This document shows, piece after piece, positions 16,464 through 23,121 of a stretch of 27,054 nt of DNA. The stretch is from JBBTYG01 sp964418085. Lineage in GTDB: Bacteria > Patescibacteriota > Minisyncoccia > UBA6257 > 2-01-FULL-56-20. Position 1 is the first letter of the stretch, and the number at the start of each line of letters is the position of its first letter. A model generated the notes under the pieces. It worked only from the letters and a program-made list of their open reading frames with translations. It was not told the DNA's origin and searched no databases. The DNA lies in contig CAYQKB010000010.1 in assembly GCA_964418085.1 (NCBI GenBank), positions 1 to 27,054 on the forward strand, given 5' to 3'. The position numbers and the translations under genes were made by a program.

Positions 16464-17108
16464 ATGAAACGCTTTCTTCTTTTTCTCGCATTCGGCTTTG
16501 GAATATTTCTTTTTCTTATCTTTGCGATTAACGCGACTATAGGCATCACAACAAAGAATTATATTTATAACGACATTTCAAAAGCTCCGAACGCACAGGC
16601 AGCACTGATTCCCGGAGCAGCGGTGCTATCGAACGGAGCGCTTTCCCCTGTCCTCAAAGACCGGGTAACTGCGGCCGTCCGATTGTACGACGCGAAAAAA
16701 GTTTTAAAAATTCTTGTGTCGGGAGACAATAGCACTGTGAGCTACAACGAAGTAAATCCTGTCCGCACATATCTCCTCCAAAAAGGCATTCCCGACCAGG
16801 ATATTTTTCTTGACCACGCCGGCTTCGATACCTACAGCAGCATGTATCGAGCGCGAGATATTTTCGAAGTTACTTCGATCCTGATCACAACCCAGTCATT
16901 CCATCTCCCGCGCGCGGTGTTCATAGCCCGCGAGCTTGGAATAACCGCATACGGCGTGAATGCCGATGACGGCCATTATCTCCTGCACAACTACATCCGC
17001 GAAATATTTGCGGACGAAAAAGCAGTGCTTGATCTCGTATTCCATACAAAACCGAAATACTTAGGAAATCAAATTCCCATCACCGGGGATGGGCGCGACA
17101 ATCCATAA
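16464..17108 (+). CDS. sanA: SanA/YdcF-family (DUF218) envelope protein
   Basis: 214 residues with one N-terminal membrane helix (4-24) and a DUF218 domain. Family landmarks in order: AALIPGAAVLSNGALSPVL (about 46-64), DRVTAAVRLYD, LVSGDNS (about 84-90), YNEVNPVRTYLLQKGIP, DHAGFDTYSSMYRARDIF, and TTQSFHLPRA (about 142-151). In E. coli SanA affects envelope barrier function and vancomycin tolerance at high temperature; the biochemical activity of the family is unsettled, with ElyC and YdcF as relatives linked to envelope carrier lipids. The length is close to SanA (about 240). No Shine-Dalgarno sequence precedes the ATG. It is convergent with xseB, 19 nt apart. Confidence 0.8.
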   Translation: MKRFLLFLAFGFGIFLFLIFAINATIGITTKNYIYNDISKAPNAQAALIPGAAVLSNGALSPVLKDRVTAAVRLYDAKKVLKILVSGDNSTVSYNEVNPVRTYLLQKGIPDQDIFLDHAGFDTYSSMYRARDIFEVTSILITTQSFHLPRAVFIARELGITAYGVNADDGHYLLHNYIREIFADEKAVLDLVFHTKPKYLGNQIPITGDGRDNP

Positions 17109-17127
17109 GCATCTCTCGCAATCCTTT

Positions 17128-17340
17128 TTATCCTTCGACTTCTTTTTTGATCTCTGTAAATTCGTTTTCTATTTCGGCAAGCCGTTTTTTACTTTCCTTA
17201 ATGAGCGTTGAAGCTTTTTTTACTTTCTCGAGCGCCTGCTCTACGTCGAGCTCTTCCTGCGAATCAAACCACTCGAGAATCCGCGCAATTTCCTCGAGAT
17301 GAAGTTTGAAATCTTTTGGTTCTTTTGTAGCCATTGCCAT
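17128..17340 (-). CDS. xseB: Exodeoxyribonuclease VII small subunit
   Basis: 70 residues, the usual size for XseB. The family core is clear: FKLHLEEIARILEWFDSQE, LDVEQALEKVKKASTLIKES, then a helical K/E-rich tail, ending EIKKEVEG. It forms the small subunits that wrap the XseA large subunit, which together degrade single-stranded DNA into oligonucleotides. The gene starts 2 nt after the xseA stop, so the two are translated from one message. A second Met (residue 3) is an equally possible start. No Shine-Dalgarno sequence is visible. Confidence 0.9.
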   Translation of the reverse strand: MAMATKEPKDFKLHLEEIARILEWFDSQEELDVEQALEKVKKASTLIKESKKRLAEIENEFTEIKKEVEG

Positions 17341-17342
17341 AA

Positions 17343-18485
17343 TTATATATTTTCGACCCGGGAATTAACAGTTCCATCAGCAAGTTCGGTTGCGAGCTCA
17401 TCTCCCTTTTTTATGTCCTTACTACTTCGCAGGATTTTGCCTCCGCTTCGTGCGATTGAATATCCAAGCATCAATTGGCGTTTCGGATCGTTGTGCTTTA
17501 CGGACTGGAGAGCGAATGCGAGGCGCTCTCCCACAAGCGCAATTTGTTTTTCGGTGTGATCTATCATTGAACTCCACGAAAGATCGAGGTCGGCGCGGAT
17601 CCGCCTGAACTCCTCGGCAATCCGCGTAAGAATATGTGCCACCTCGCGAATTTTTGAATATGCTTCCTCCCATGAACGGCTGAGAAGATGCGCTGCGGCC
17701 GTCGGAGTTGAGGTCATGTAATCGGCGGCGAGCGCGAGGAGCGGCACATCCTGGTCGTGCCCGATGCCGGCAACAACAGGCACCGGAAAATCCGCGATCT
17801 CCCGCACGAGCACTTCATTATTAAATGCCTGAAGGGATTCGAGCGAACCCCCGCCGCGGATAATTACCAGAACTTCGATATCCGTTTTGCGCATCGTCTG
17901 TATTGCGGAGAGAAGGGCGGTAAGCGCGGCTTGCCCCTCCACGCGGGAATCAACGGCAAAAATTTTGAATCCGAATTTGCCAAGGTTGTGCCTGAAATCC
18001 GAAATGACTGCTCCCTGGAGCGATGTAATAACTCCGATTCTTTGAACGAATTCTGGGATAGTCCGCTTTTTTGACGCTGCGAACAGCCCCTCTTCCTCAA
18101 GTTTTTTCTTTAACGCGTCGTACGCTTTTTTGAGCGCGCCCGCACCAACCAGCTCGACGGTTTCCGCCACAAAGGAAAGCCGGCCGTTTGGCGCATATAC
18201 ACTGGGCCTGCCGGTCAGTATTATTTCCATTCCTGTTTCAAGCGCAATCCCGCACAGATCGAAATTGCGGCTCCAGACGATGCAGTCGAGCACGCCGCCT
18301 CCATTTTTGTCTTTAATAGTGAAATAACAATGGCCCGAGCCATTCTGCCTTTTGAACTGAGTTATCTCTCCCACAATGCGAAACACATGTTCCTTAAAAA
18401 ACGTGTTTAAAAGCTCGATAAATTCCGAAACGGAAAATATTCTTTCCGGCGCATGTGCTTCCGCAACCACTTTTTTCTTTCTCAT
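17343..18485 (-). CDS. xseA: Exodeoxyribonuclease VII large subunit
   Basis: 380 residues, a little shorter than the E. coli protein (456), mostly by a shorter C-terminal coiled-coil part. N-terminal OB-fold (about 15-110: FRIVGEITQFKRQNGSGHCYFTIKDK, VLDCIVWSR). Catalytic domain: IGVITSLQGAVISDF (150-164), IIRGGGSLESLQAFN (208-222), VVAGIGHDQDVPLL (237-250) and STPTAAAHLL (259-268). Exonuclease VII removes single-stranded DNA and acts in mismatch repair and recombination. The ATG at 18485 lies on the edge of a 19-bp inverted repeat, so the bases before it are CTAACGGG instead of a Shine-Dalgarno sequence. Coupled to xseB downstream. Confidence 0.92.
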   Translation of the reverse strand: MRKKKVVAEAHAPERIFSVSEFIELLNTFFKEHVFRIVGEITQFKRQNGSGHCYFTIKDKNGGGVLDCIVWSRNFDLCGIALETGMEIILTGRPSVYAPNGRLSFVAETVELVGAGALKKAYDALKKKLEEEGLFAASKKRTIPEFVQRIGVITSLQGAVISDFRHNLGKFGFKIFAVDSRVEGQAALTALLSAIQTMRKTDIEVLVIIRGGGSLESLQAFNNEVLVREIADFPVPVVAGIGHDQDVPLLALAADYMTSTPTAAAHLLSRSWEEAYSKIREVAHILTRIAEEFRRIRADLDLSWSSMIDHTEKQIALVGERLAFALQSVKHNDPKRQLMLGYSIARSGGKILRSSKDIKKGDELATELADGTVNSRVENI

Positions 18486-18588
18486 CCCGTTAGAAAATTA
18501 AAGCGCGCGCTTGCCGACTCAGGGCGCGTGTGAATAAAATATTTTATTTGATCTCCGTTTATCATTTGTTTTAATTTTCTAACGGGAT
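18484..18588. repeat. Palindromic element with 19-bp perfect inverted ends, overlapping the xseA start
   Basis: ATCCCGTTAGAAAATTAAA at 18484-18502 is the exact reverse complement of 18570-18588. Inside are a G/C hairpin (CGCGC at 18504-18508 with GCGCG at 18524-18528) and a perfect 16-nt palindrome AATAAAATATTTTATT (18533-18548). The first two bases of the end repeat are part of the xseA start codon. The end motif ATCCCGTTAGAA reappears in the element at 25840-25954 in front of rplS. Confidence 0.8.
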
Positions 18589-18660
18589 ACATTCATAGTT
18601 TACCTTTTTGAGGGTTCGCTGTCGAAGAATTTGATAGCGCTTGCATTCCCTCGGAAAACC

Positions 18661-18932
18661 TTAGACCTTATCCCAAAAATACTCCGTCCGCGATATCGGC
18701 CATCTTTCGCACAATCAAGAACTGATAACGCAGGCGTACTGGACGTACGCCGAGGAGGAGGGACGCCGAGAGTGCGAAAGATGGCCATATCCCTCTGGGT
18801 TGCGGAGAAATATGTCGCCCGCTACGTTAAACCTCGGTCGCAGTGCTTCAGCACAGCTTCCTCGGCAAGCCTTGCGGGAACGGCATATCTTCTCCACAAC
18901 GCGGACTGGATTATTTTTGGGATAGGGTCTAG
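18661..18932. repeat. 272-nt cloverleaf-like nested inverted repeat in the xseA/SurA-N gap
   Basis: The gap 18589-18982 holds no credible gene. Outer arms 18661-18692 and 18900-18932 are near-perfect inverted repeats (about 28 of 33 positions, sharing TATCCCAAAAATA and GTCCGCG). Inside are two long hairpins. A: 18692-18712 with 18772-18791, matching GATAT(C)GGCCATCTTTCGCAC with one bulge, and tipped by GGCGTAC/GTACGCC (18733-18739, 18745-18751). B: 18799-18822 with 18874-18900, sharing GTTG-GGAGAA and TATG-CG. B carries a GTGC/GCAC tip around 18843-18854. Together they form a three-way junction, either as a folded RNA or as a MITE-like DNA element. No target duplication is evident. Confidence 0.75.
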
Positions 18933-18982
18933 AATAAAAAAGTCGTAAAAAATAATACATTAATTGGTTTTTACAATTTACT

Positions 18983-19636
18983 ATGAATGATCACCAAAAA
19001 GAAGAAGTGTCGCCGGTCGTGTCGGAACCCATTGAAACGAATGCCGGGATGTCGAAGATGATTACCGTAAGAAACGGTGTTATAGTTGCCGCAGTTTTGA
19101 TAATCGCGGCGCTTGTTTATTACGAGAAAGGATTGGTTGTCGCGGCGACAGTGAACGGCTCACCCATAAGCCGGTTTGCCGTTATTGCGCAACTCGAAAA
19201 GACGTCCGGCAAGGCAACGCTTGATTCACTCATTAATAAAAAGCTTATTGACGAGGAAGCGAGCAAAAAAGGAGTTGCGGTAACCGACGCAGACGTTCAG
19301 GCGGAATTGGGATCTATTGAGAAACAAGTTACAGCCCAAGGGGGCAAGCTTGTGGACGCGCTTGCACAACAGGGAATGACAATGGACGACTTGAAGGGTC
19401 AGATCATCACCCAAAAAAAACTGGAGCGGCTTCTTGTGGACAAAATACAGGTTACCGACGCAGACGTTGTGCACTATATAAAAGACAATAAGGTTACAAT
19501 TCCAAAAGGACAGGAAGCGGCATATAAAACCCAGATTATGAATCAACTGAAACAGCAGAAAATGCAAAGCGCCGCGGATGCACTTGTGGTCACTCTCCAC
19601 TCGCAGGCAAAGATTACGTATTTTGTGAATTACTAA
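18983..19636 (+). CDS. Membrane-anchored SurA-N-like chaperone domain protein, no PPIase domain
   Basis: 217 residues. A polar cytoplasmic start, one helix (about 30-48, VIVAAVLIIAALVYY), then an extracytoplasmic part opening VVAATVNGSPISRFAVIAQLEK. This, with LDSLINKKLIDEEASKKGVAVTDADVQAEL, is the pattern of SurA/PrsA N-terminal chaperone domains. Later LVDKIQVTDADVVHYIKDN and a final KQQKMQSAADALVVTLHSQAKITYFVNY close the chaperone-like fold. The parvulin domain that should sit between these halves is absent, so it is probably a holdase for exported proteins and not a prolyl isomerase. The A/T-rich 5' region (TACAAT five bases before the ATG) has no Shine-Dalgarno. Confidence 0.75.
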   Translation: MNDHQKEEVSPVVSEPIETNAGMSKMITVRNGVIVAAVLIIAALVYYEKGLVVAATVNGSPISRFAVIAQLEKTSGKATLDSLINKKLIDEEASKKGVAVTDADVQAELGSIEKQVTAQGGKLVDALAQQGMTMDDLKGQIITQKKLERLLVDKIQVTDADVVHYIKDNKVTIPKGQEAAYKTQIMNQLKQQKMQSAADALVVTLHSQAKITYFVNY

Positions 19637-19666
19637 GTAGGGGCTTTATAATATCAATTAATAAAA

Positions 19667-21175
19667 CTAAGAAAATAAAGACAATTCTGATCTCGTTGGC
19701 TTCAGTTCAAGTTTGCGAACAAGGTCAGAGCTAATAGGCAACCGTTCAAGTGATCTTGGCTCAACCTTAATCGCACCCGAGCCATATGATTTCCCGACCA
19801 ATTGTAGATTTGCGATCGTATTTGGATCTTGTAATATTGTCCATAATTTTTTGATGTACTCCGCGTCATTAGATCGAGGATAGACGCAAAGAAATCCAGT
19901 CAGCGGAACAATACCTGCCTCATTTTTAATAAAACGTGCGTTACGACGACCGAGATAGGAAAATAAAAATATAGGTATTTCTCTTACTTCCATTTTATAC
20001 CAAGGCTGTCTCGTGGAGATGAGTGCCCGTTTTGAAAGTCCTGCTTTTTCCCCATTAAGAATGTAAGTTTTGACTGCTTCTGGCATATCTTCCCAACGTG
20101 ATCCGTTCGGAAAAAAAAGAAGAGTTGGACGGCCTTTCCCCTCAAGTTTTAAAAGAGATTCTTTTGTAAGATATGATCCTTCCGCATCTCTCGTTCTTCC
20201 TACGGCAGGAATAAAATACTTATCAGGAATACCGGCTTCTTTTGCTTTCTCTCGCGTGAGGAAAAAAAATTCATTGGCGCCCGTTGCAATACCACGTACA
20301 ACGCGGGCGAAATCAGTTAGGGTAAACTCATAGTCGTGATCTGTTCTCGGTGCTCTTGAAAGCCCTACCAACAAGGCTTCAGTTAAATCACGCTCATAAA
20401 TATCGAGATCATCGTAGCTTTTTCCAATCAAATCATTATTCAAAAACTCAAACAGCCTTTTGTTTTGTGGGGTAAGACACTTTACCCACCTTATTTTTTC
20501 TTTTGGCTTTTCATTTTTCACCAAAAAGATAACTGCGTTTGTATCAACGCCTGGAAATGGCGTCGCTTTATGCTCAAAAGTTATGACGCCATCAATGCAA
20601 TATTTTTTTGAAATCCAGCTCCAAAGTTTTTTAGAAAACACACCCTCACAAGTATCTGCTGGCATAATAAATGCGAGTCGCCCACCTTTATCCAATAATG
20701 TTAGTGCCTGTATTAAGAAATAAATATGGAGTCCTGCCCGTCCATCAAGAGTGCTACCAATATTCATCAGACTTATTTTACGAAACTGATTTTTCTGCTC
20801 TAGCGAGAGACGATGATGACGAATATATGGCGGATTAGCGACAATTGCCCTAAATAACTTTTGGGGAGGATTAAGAATAAAATCTCTTACTTCAACTTTA
20901 GAGTTATCATCAAAAATTCCTTCTGATTTAGCCTCGTCAATTATCATAGGATCAATGTCTGTTCCGTAAAATTTTGTTTTTCGATCTAGTTTCTTTAAAG
21001 AATCATAAAAAACACCCTTACCAACTCCCGGATCAAAAACTAGATCTGCCCCTCGTGCTACATAAGCAACCATAGCATCAGCAACCCAAGCGGGAGTCCA
21101 AAATTGTCCCTTATCTCGTAGTTTTTCTCTTTGATCCCAATTTGTTGGGAGTTTTTGGCGTATGGCTGTTTTCAT
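19667..21175 (-). CDS. Type II DNA N6-adenine methyltransferase
   Basis: 502 residues. GQFWTP (23-28, motif X-like), LVFDPGVGKGVF (45-56, SAM-binding motif I), FYGTDIDP (69-76, motif II), and VANPPYIRHHR (112-122, motif IV NPPY) order it as a gamma-class enzyme of the TaqI/Eco57I type. The C-terminal half (about 260-502) holds VVRGIATGANEFFFLT (about 289-304) and a target-recognition region. It methylates adenine in the site cut by its partner and protects the host genome. Its ATG overlaps the stop of the endonuclease gene by 4 nt (ATGA), so the two are translationally coupled with the endonuclease first. The stretch is visibly more A/T-rich than the exonuclease and rarA genes, fitting acquisition by transfer. 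The recognition sequence cannot be read. Confidence 0.88.
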   Translation of the reverse strand: MKTAIRQKLPTNWDQREKLRDKGQFWTPAWVADAMVAYVARGADLVFDPGVGKGVFYDSLKKLDRKTKFYGTDIDPMIIDEAKSEGIFDDNSKVEVRDFILNPPQKLFRAIVANPPYIRHHRLSLEQKNQFRKISLMNIGSTLDGRAGLHIYFLIQALTLLDKGGRLAFIMPADTCEGVFSKKLWSWISKKYCIDGVITFEHKATPFPGVDTNAVIFLVKNEKPKEKIRWVKCLTPQNKRLFEFLNNDLIGKSYDDLDIYERDLTEALLVGLSRAPRTDHDYEFTLTDFARVVRGIATGANEFFFLTREKAKEAGIPDKYFIPAVGRTRDAEGSYLTKESLLKLEGKGRPTLLFFPNGSRWEDMPEAVKTYILNGEKAGLSKRALISTRQPWYKMEVREIPIFLFSYLGRRNARFIKNEAGIVPLTGFLCVYPRSNDAEYIKKLWTILQDPNTIANLQLVGKSYGSGAIKVEPRSLERLPISSDLVRKLELKPTRSELSLFS

Positions 21176-22131
21176 TTATTTCGTGTAATAGAATCCAAAA
21201 CTTTTATTGCTTCTTTATTCAACACCAATTTTCCTCCATGAAATTTTACATACGGAAGAATGTGTCCATTTCTATCCTCGACAGAATCTGATACGAGCGT
21301 GGGCTCCTCAACCGCATCGCCCAATGGATACGCGTAACGATAATAAGTCTTATAAATGGCCTTTTTTGTTGTTGCACCGCCAGGCGCTTGGAAAGTTTGA
21401 ATTGTCGGCTGTATTAGTCCTTCAGTGATGAGTCGCTCTGCTTCATCAAAAGAAATACCGAATGCTTGATCATAAAATACATGCCATACATGAATTTTTA
21501 CACTATTTTGTTCTTGCCAACCTTTTAGAGGTAGGCGATCTTCTTCTTTGATTATTATTGTCGGAAGAACGGCCACTTTTTTCAGCCCCAGTTTTCCACC
21601 AAGTCGTTTTTGCGGACTAAACTCAGTGGCATAATCTGGCATCTTTTTTGATTTCCACAAACTATTCTCGCACTCAACTGCAATAACAGCTTTTCCAAGT
21701 AGAGGCTTAAGCTTTTCTTCTGGGGTAAAAGGTAACTCCTGTATACCACCAACACTTTCCAGCAGTTTCTTTATCTCTGACTCATCTGACTTTTTGAAAA
21801 CCAATAGATCGGGACGTTTGATTTTGCCAAGCCCGGCTTCTTCTAATCGCTCAAAGTAAAGTTCAAAAGCACGGACATCATTTGTCGGTGCGGTTCCGCT
21901 TGGACCGTATGGGATGGCAAAATATTTCTCGGTTTGATTTACAGCTTCAATAAGACGATTTTCACTCCATACTCCTTGTGACCAGCGCATTAAAAAATCG
22001 CTTCCGCGAAGACGACGAGGGTTAAGCAGAAAATCCGCCCAAGGCAGGGCTGGAAAATCTCGCAATTCAAGGGTAATATTCTCCTTTGAAACACTCAAGG
22101 TTTTTTCAAAGGGATGTATATATTTTTTCAT
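21172..22131 (-). CDS. Type II restriction endonuclease, PD-(D/E)xK-like
   Basis: 319 residues. Candidate catalytic elements are KRPDLLVF (105-112, the Asp of PD) and VIAVECENSLW (149-159), with two Glu where (D/E)xK is expected; the K is not in its normal place and K160/K162 may substitute. The N-terminal region (45-95) has SQGVWSENRLIEAVNQ and PYGPSGTAPTND. I think of AccI-type endonucleases but cannot confirm this by eye. The function is supported by position: directly before and overlapping a DNA methyltransferase gene. A stretch of 22 nt separates its start from the stop of the LexA-like gene upstream, leaving little room for a separate promoter. No controller (C) protein gene is present. 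Confidence 0.75.
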   Translation of the reverse strand: MKKYIHPFEKTLSVSKENITLELRDFPALPWADFLLNPRRLRGSDFLMRWSQGVWSENRLIEAVNQTEKYFAIPYGPSGTAPTNDVRAFELYFERLEEAGLGKIKRPDLLVFKKSDESEIKKLLESVGGIQELPFTPEEKLKPLLGKAVIAVECENSLWKSKKMPDYATEFSPQKRLGGKLGLKKVAVLPTIIIKEEDRLPLKGWQEQNSVKIHVWHVFYDQAFGISFDEAERLITEGLIQPTIQTFQAPGGATTKKAIYKTYYRYAYPLGDAVEEPTLVSDSVEDRNGHILPYVKFHGGKLVLNKEAIKVLDSITRNK

Positions 22132-22153
22132 GTCTAGATTGTAACATCTATCC

Positions 22154-22876
22154 TTAAATCGCTTCCCATTCCATACGGGGCTCCTCGGGGCTTGCGTAGA
22201 GCGGAACGATTTGGAGATCTCCTTTTGGCTGAACGCGGATCACGTCTATCACTTTACCAAATATCCGGAATGTTTTGTTTAAAATTATCGGTTTATACTG
22301 CGGATCAGAAGAGACCGGCCGCAAGATAACCGCGTTATTCGCGAACTCGATTTTTTTGATAACGGCGAAACCGTCTATGATCGCGACGATCAGATCATTT
22401 TCATTCACGGCTTCCGTCACCTCCACCAGCACATAGTCCCCTTCCTTTATTCCCGCATCCGCCATTGAATCGCCGACCGCCTTCACGCACGCTACCGTAT
22501 CTTTATTTTTTCCCTGAAGCAATTCGGTGGCGACGCAAATATAGTCCCCAAAATTTCTCTGCGCGAAGACGCTTACATTGTCACAACCCGCGGAAGCAAT
22601 CACGGGGATACTTACTGTCATCGGCCCCGCGCCGCCAGACTCGAGAATGCGGATCCCCCGGCGCTCGTACCGCCGCCGTTCGATAAGACCCTTTTGCTCG
22701 AGCGATTCGAGATACTGCGTCACCGCGCGGGGAGATGAAAACTTCATAAGCCGTACAAGCTCCGCAACCGTCGGCGACTCGCCTTTTTTCTCCATGAGTT
22801 TTTTGAGCGATTCGTAAAACTTTTGCTGCTTCCCGGTGAGTCGCGAACCGTGCGCCTTATTTGTATTATGTTCCAT
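22154..22876 (-). CDS. lexA: LexA-family autocleaving repressor
   Basis: 240 residues. Winged-helix N-terminus (about 12-78: LTGKQQKFYESL, SPTVAELVRLMKFSSPRAVTQYLESLEQKGLIER) and S24-type peptidase C-terminus (about 88-215). The cleavage site is Ala96-Gly97 in VIASAGCDN, Ser137 in VGDSMAD is the nucleophile, and Lys174 in AVIKKIE the base. All parts needed for RecA-stimulated self-cleavage are present. The length is slightly above E. coli LexA (202) because of an N-terminal tail and a C-terminal extension (about 216-240). It precedes the restriction-modification genes by 22 nt on the same strand. A large palindrome covers its promoter, consistent with self-repression. It may be the cellular SOS repressor or a dedicated regulator of the neighbouring system. 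Confidence 0.88.
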   Translation of the reverse strand: MEHNTNKAHGSRLTGKQQKFYESLKKLMEKKGESPTVAELVRLMKFSSPRAVTQYLESLEQKGLIERRRYERRGIRILESGGAGPMTVSIPVIASAGCDNVSVFAQRNFGDYICVATELLQGKNKDTVACVKAVGDSMADAGIKEGDYVLVEVTEAVNENDLIVAIIDGFAVIKKIEFANNAVILRPVSSDPQYKPIILNKTFRIFGKVIDVIRVQPKGDLQIVPLYASPEEPRMEWEAI

Positions 22877-22877
22877 G

Positions 22878-22916
22878 TATATATTGTATATAATTGTACA
22901 TCATATACAATATATA
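22878..22916 (-). promoter_or_regulatory. lexA promoter covered by a 14-bp palindromic operator
   Basis: TATATATTGTATAT at 22878-22891 is the exact reverse complement of 22903-22916, with an 11-nt spacer. Read on the - strand, the upstream arm contains TTGTAT (-35-like, 22905-22910) and the downstream arm TACAAT (-10-like, 22883-22888), 16 nt apart. Six bases separate this -10 from the ATG at 22876, so the mRNA may be leaderless. The half-site TTGTATAT differs from the classic Gram-positive CGAAC box and is only loosely like the E. coli CTGT-ACAG type. A LexA dimer on each arm would block the promoter; this is an inference. Confidence 0.6.
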
Positions 22917-22920
22917 TGGC

Positions 22921-22929
22921 TGTGGATAA
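22921..22929 (-). promoter_or_regulatory. Perfect DnaA-box match on the - strand
   Basis: TGTGGATAA is the reverse complement of the consensus box TTATCCACA. It lies between the lexA operator and the palindromic element upstream of rarA. Single box, no cluster. Confidence 0.25.
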
Positions 22930-22942
22930 GTTTTGCGAGGGC

Positions 22943-23055
22943 AAAACTTCAGAATAAACCTTTTGAAACACAGGATATTTTGCCCGAAGCAAAATTCCTC
23001 GCTCTCGTGTCGCCACACTCCGAGACGGTTTCAAAAGTTTTATTCCTGAAGTTTT
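22943..23055. repeat. Palindromic element of about 113 nt with two inner hairpins, upstream of rarA
   Basis: Arms 22943-22969 and 23028-23055 are inverted repeats over 27-28 nt with one substitution and one inserted base (shared AAAACTTCAG and CTTTTGAAAC). Between them lie hairpin 1 (ATTTTGC at 22977-22983 with GCAAAAT at 22989-22995) and hairpin 2 (TCTCG/CGAGA at 23003-23007 and 23021-23025 with TGT/ACA inside). The plan, outer stem plus two inner hairpins, is the same as at 18484-18588 and 18661-18932, although the sequences differ. A purine-only-like tract (23073-23107) follows, just before rarA. Confidence 0.7.
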
Positions 23056-23121
23056 ATGAGGAGTGGGAATGGTGAGGGAGAGAGGAGAGAGAGAGAGGAG
23101 AAAAAAATAATTTAAAAAATC

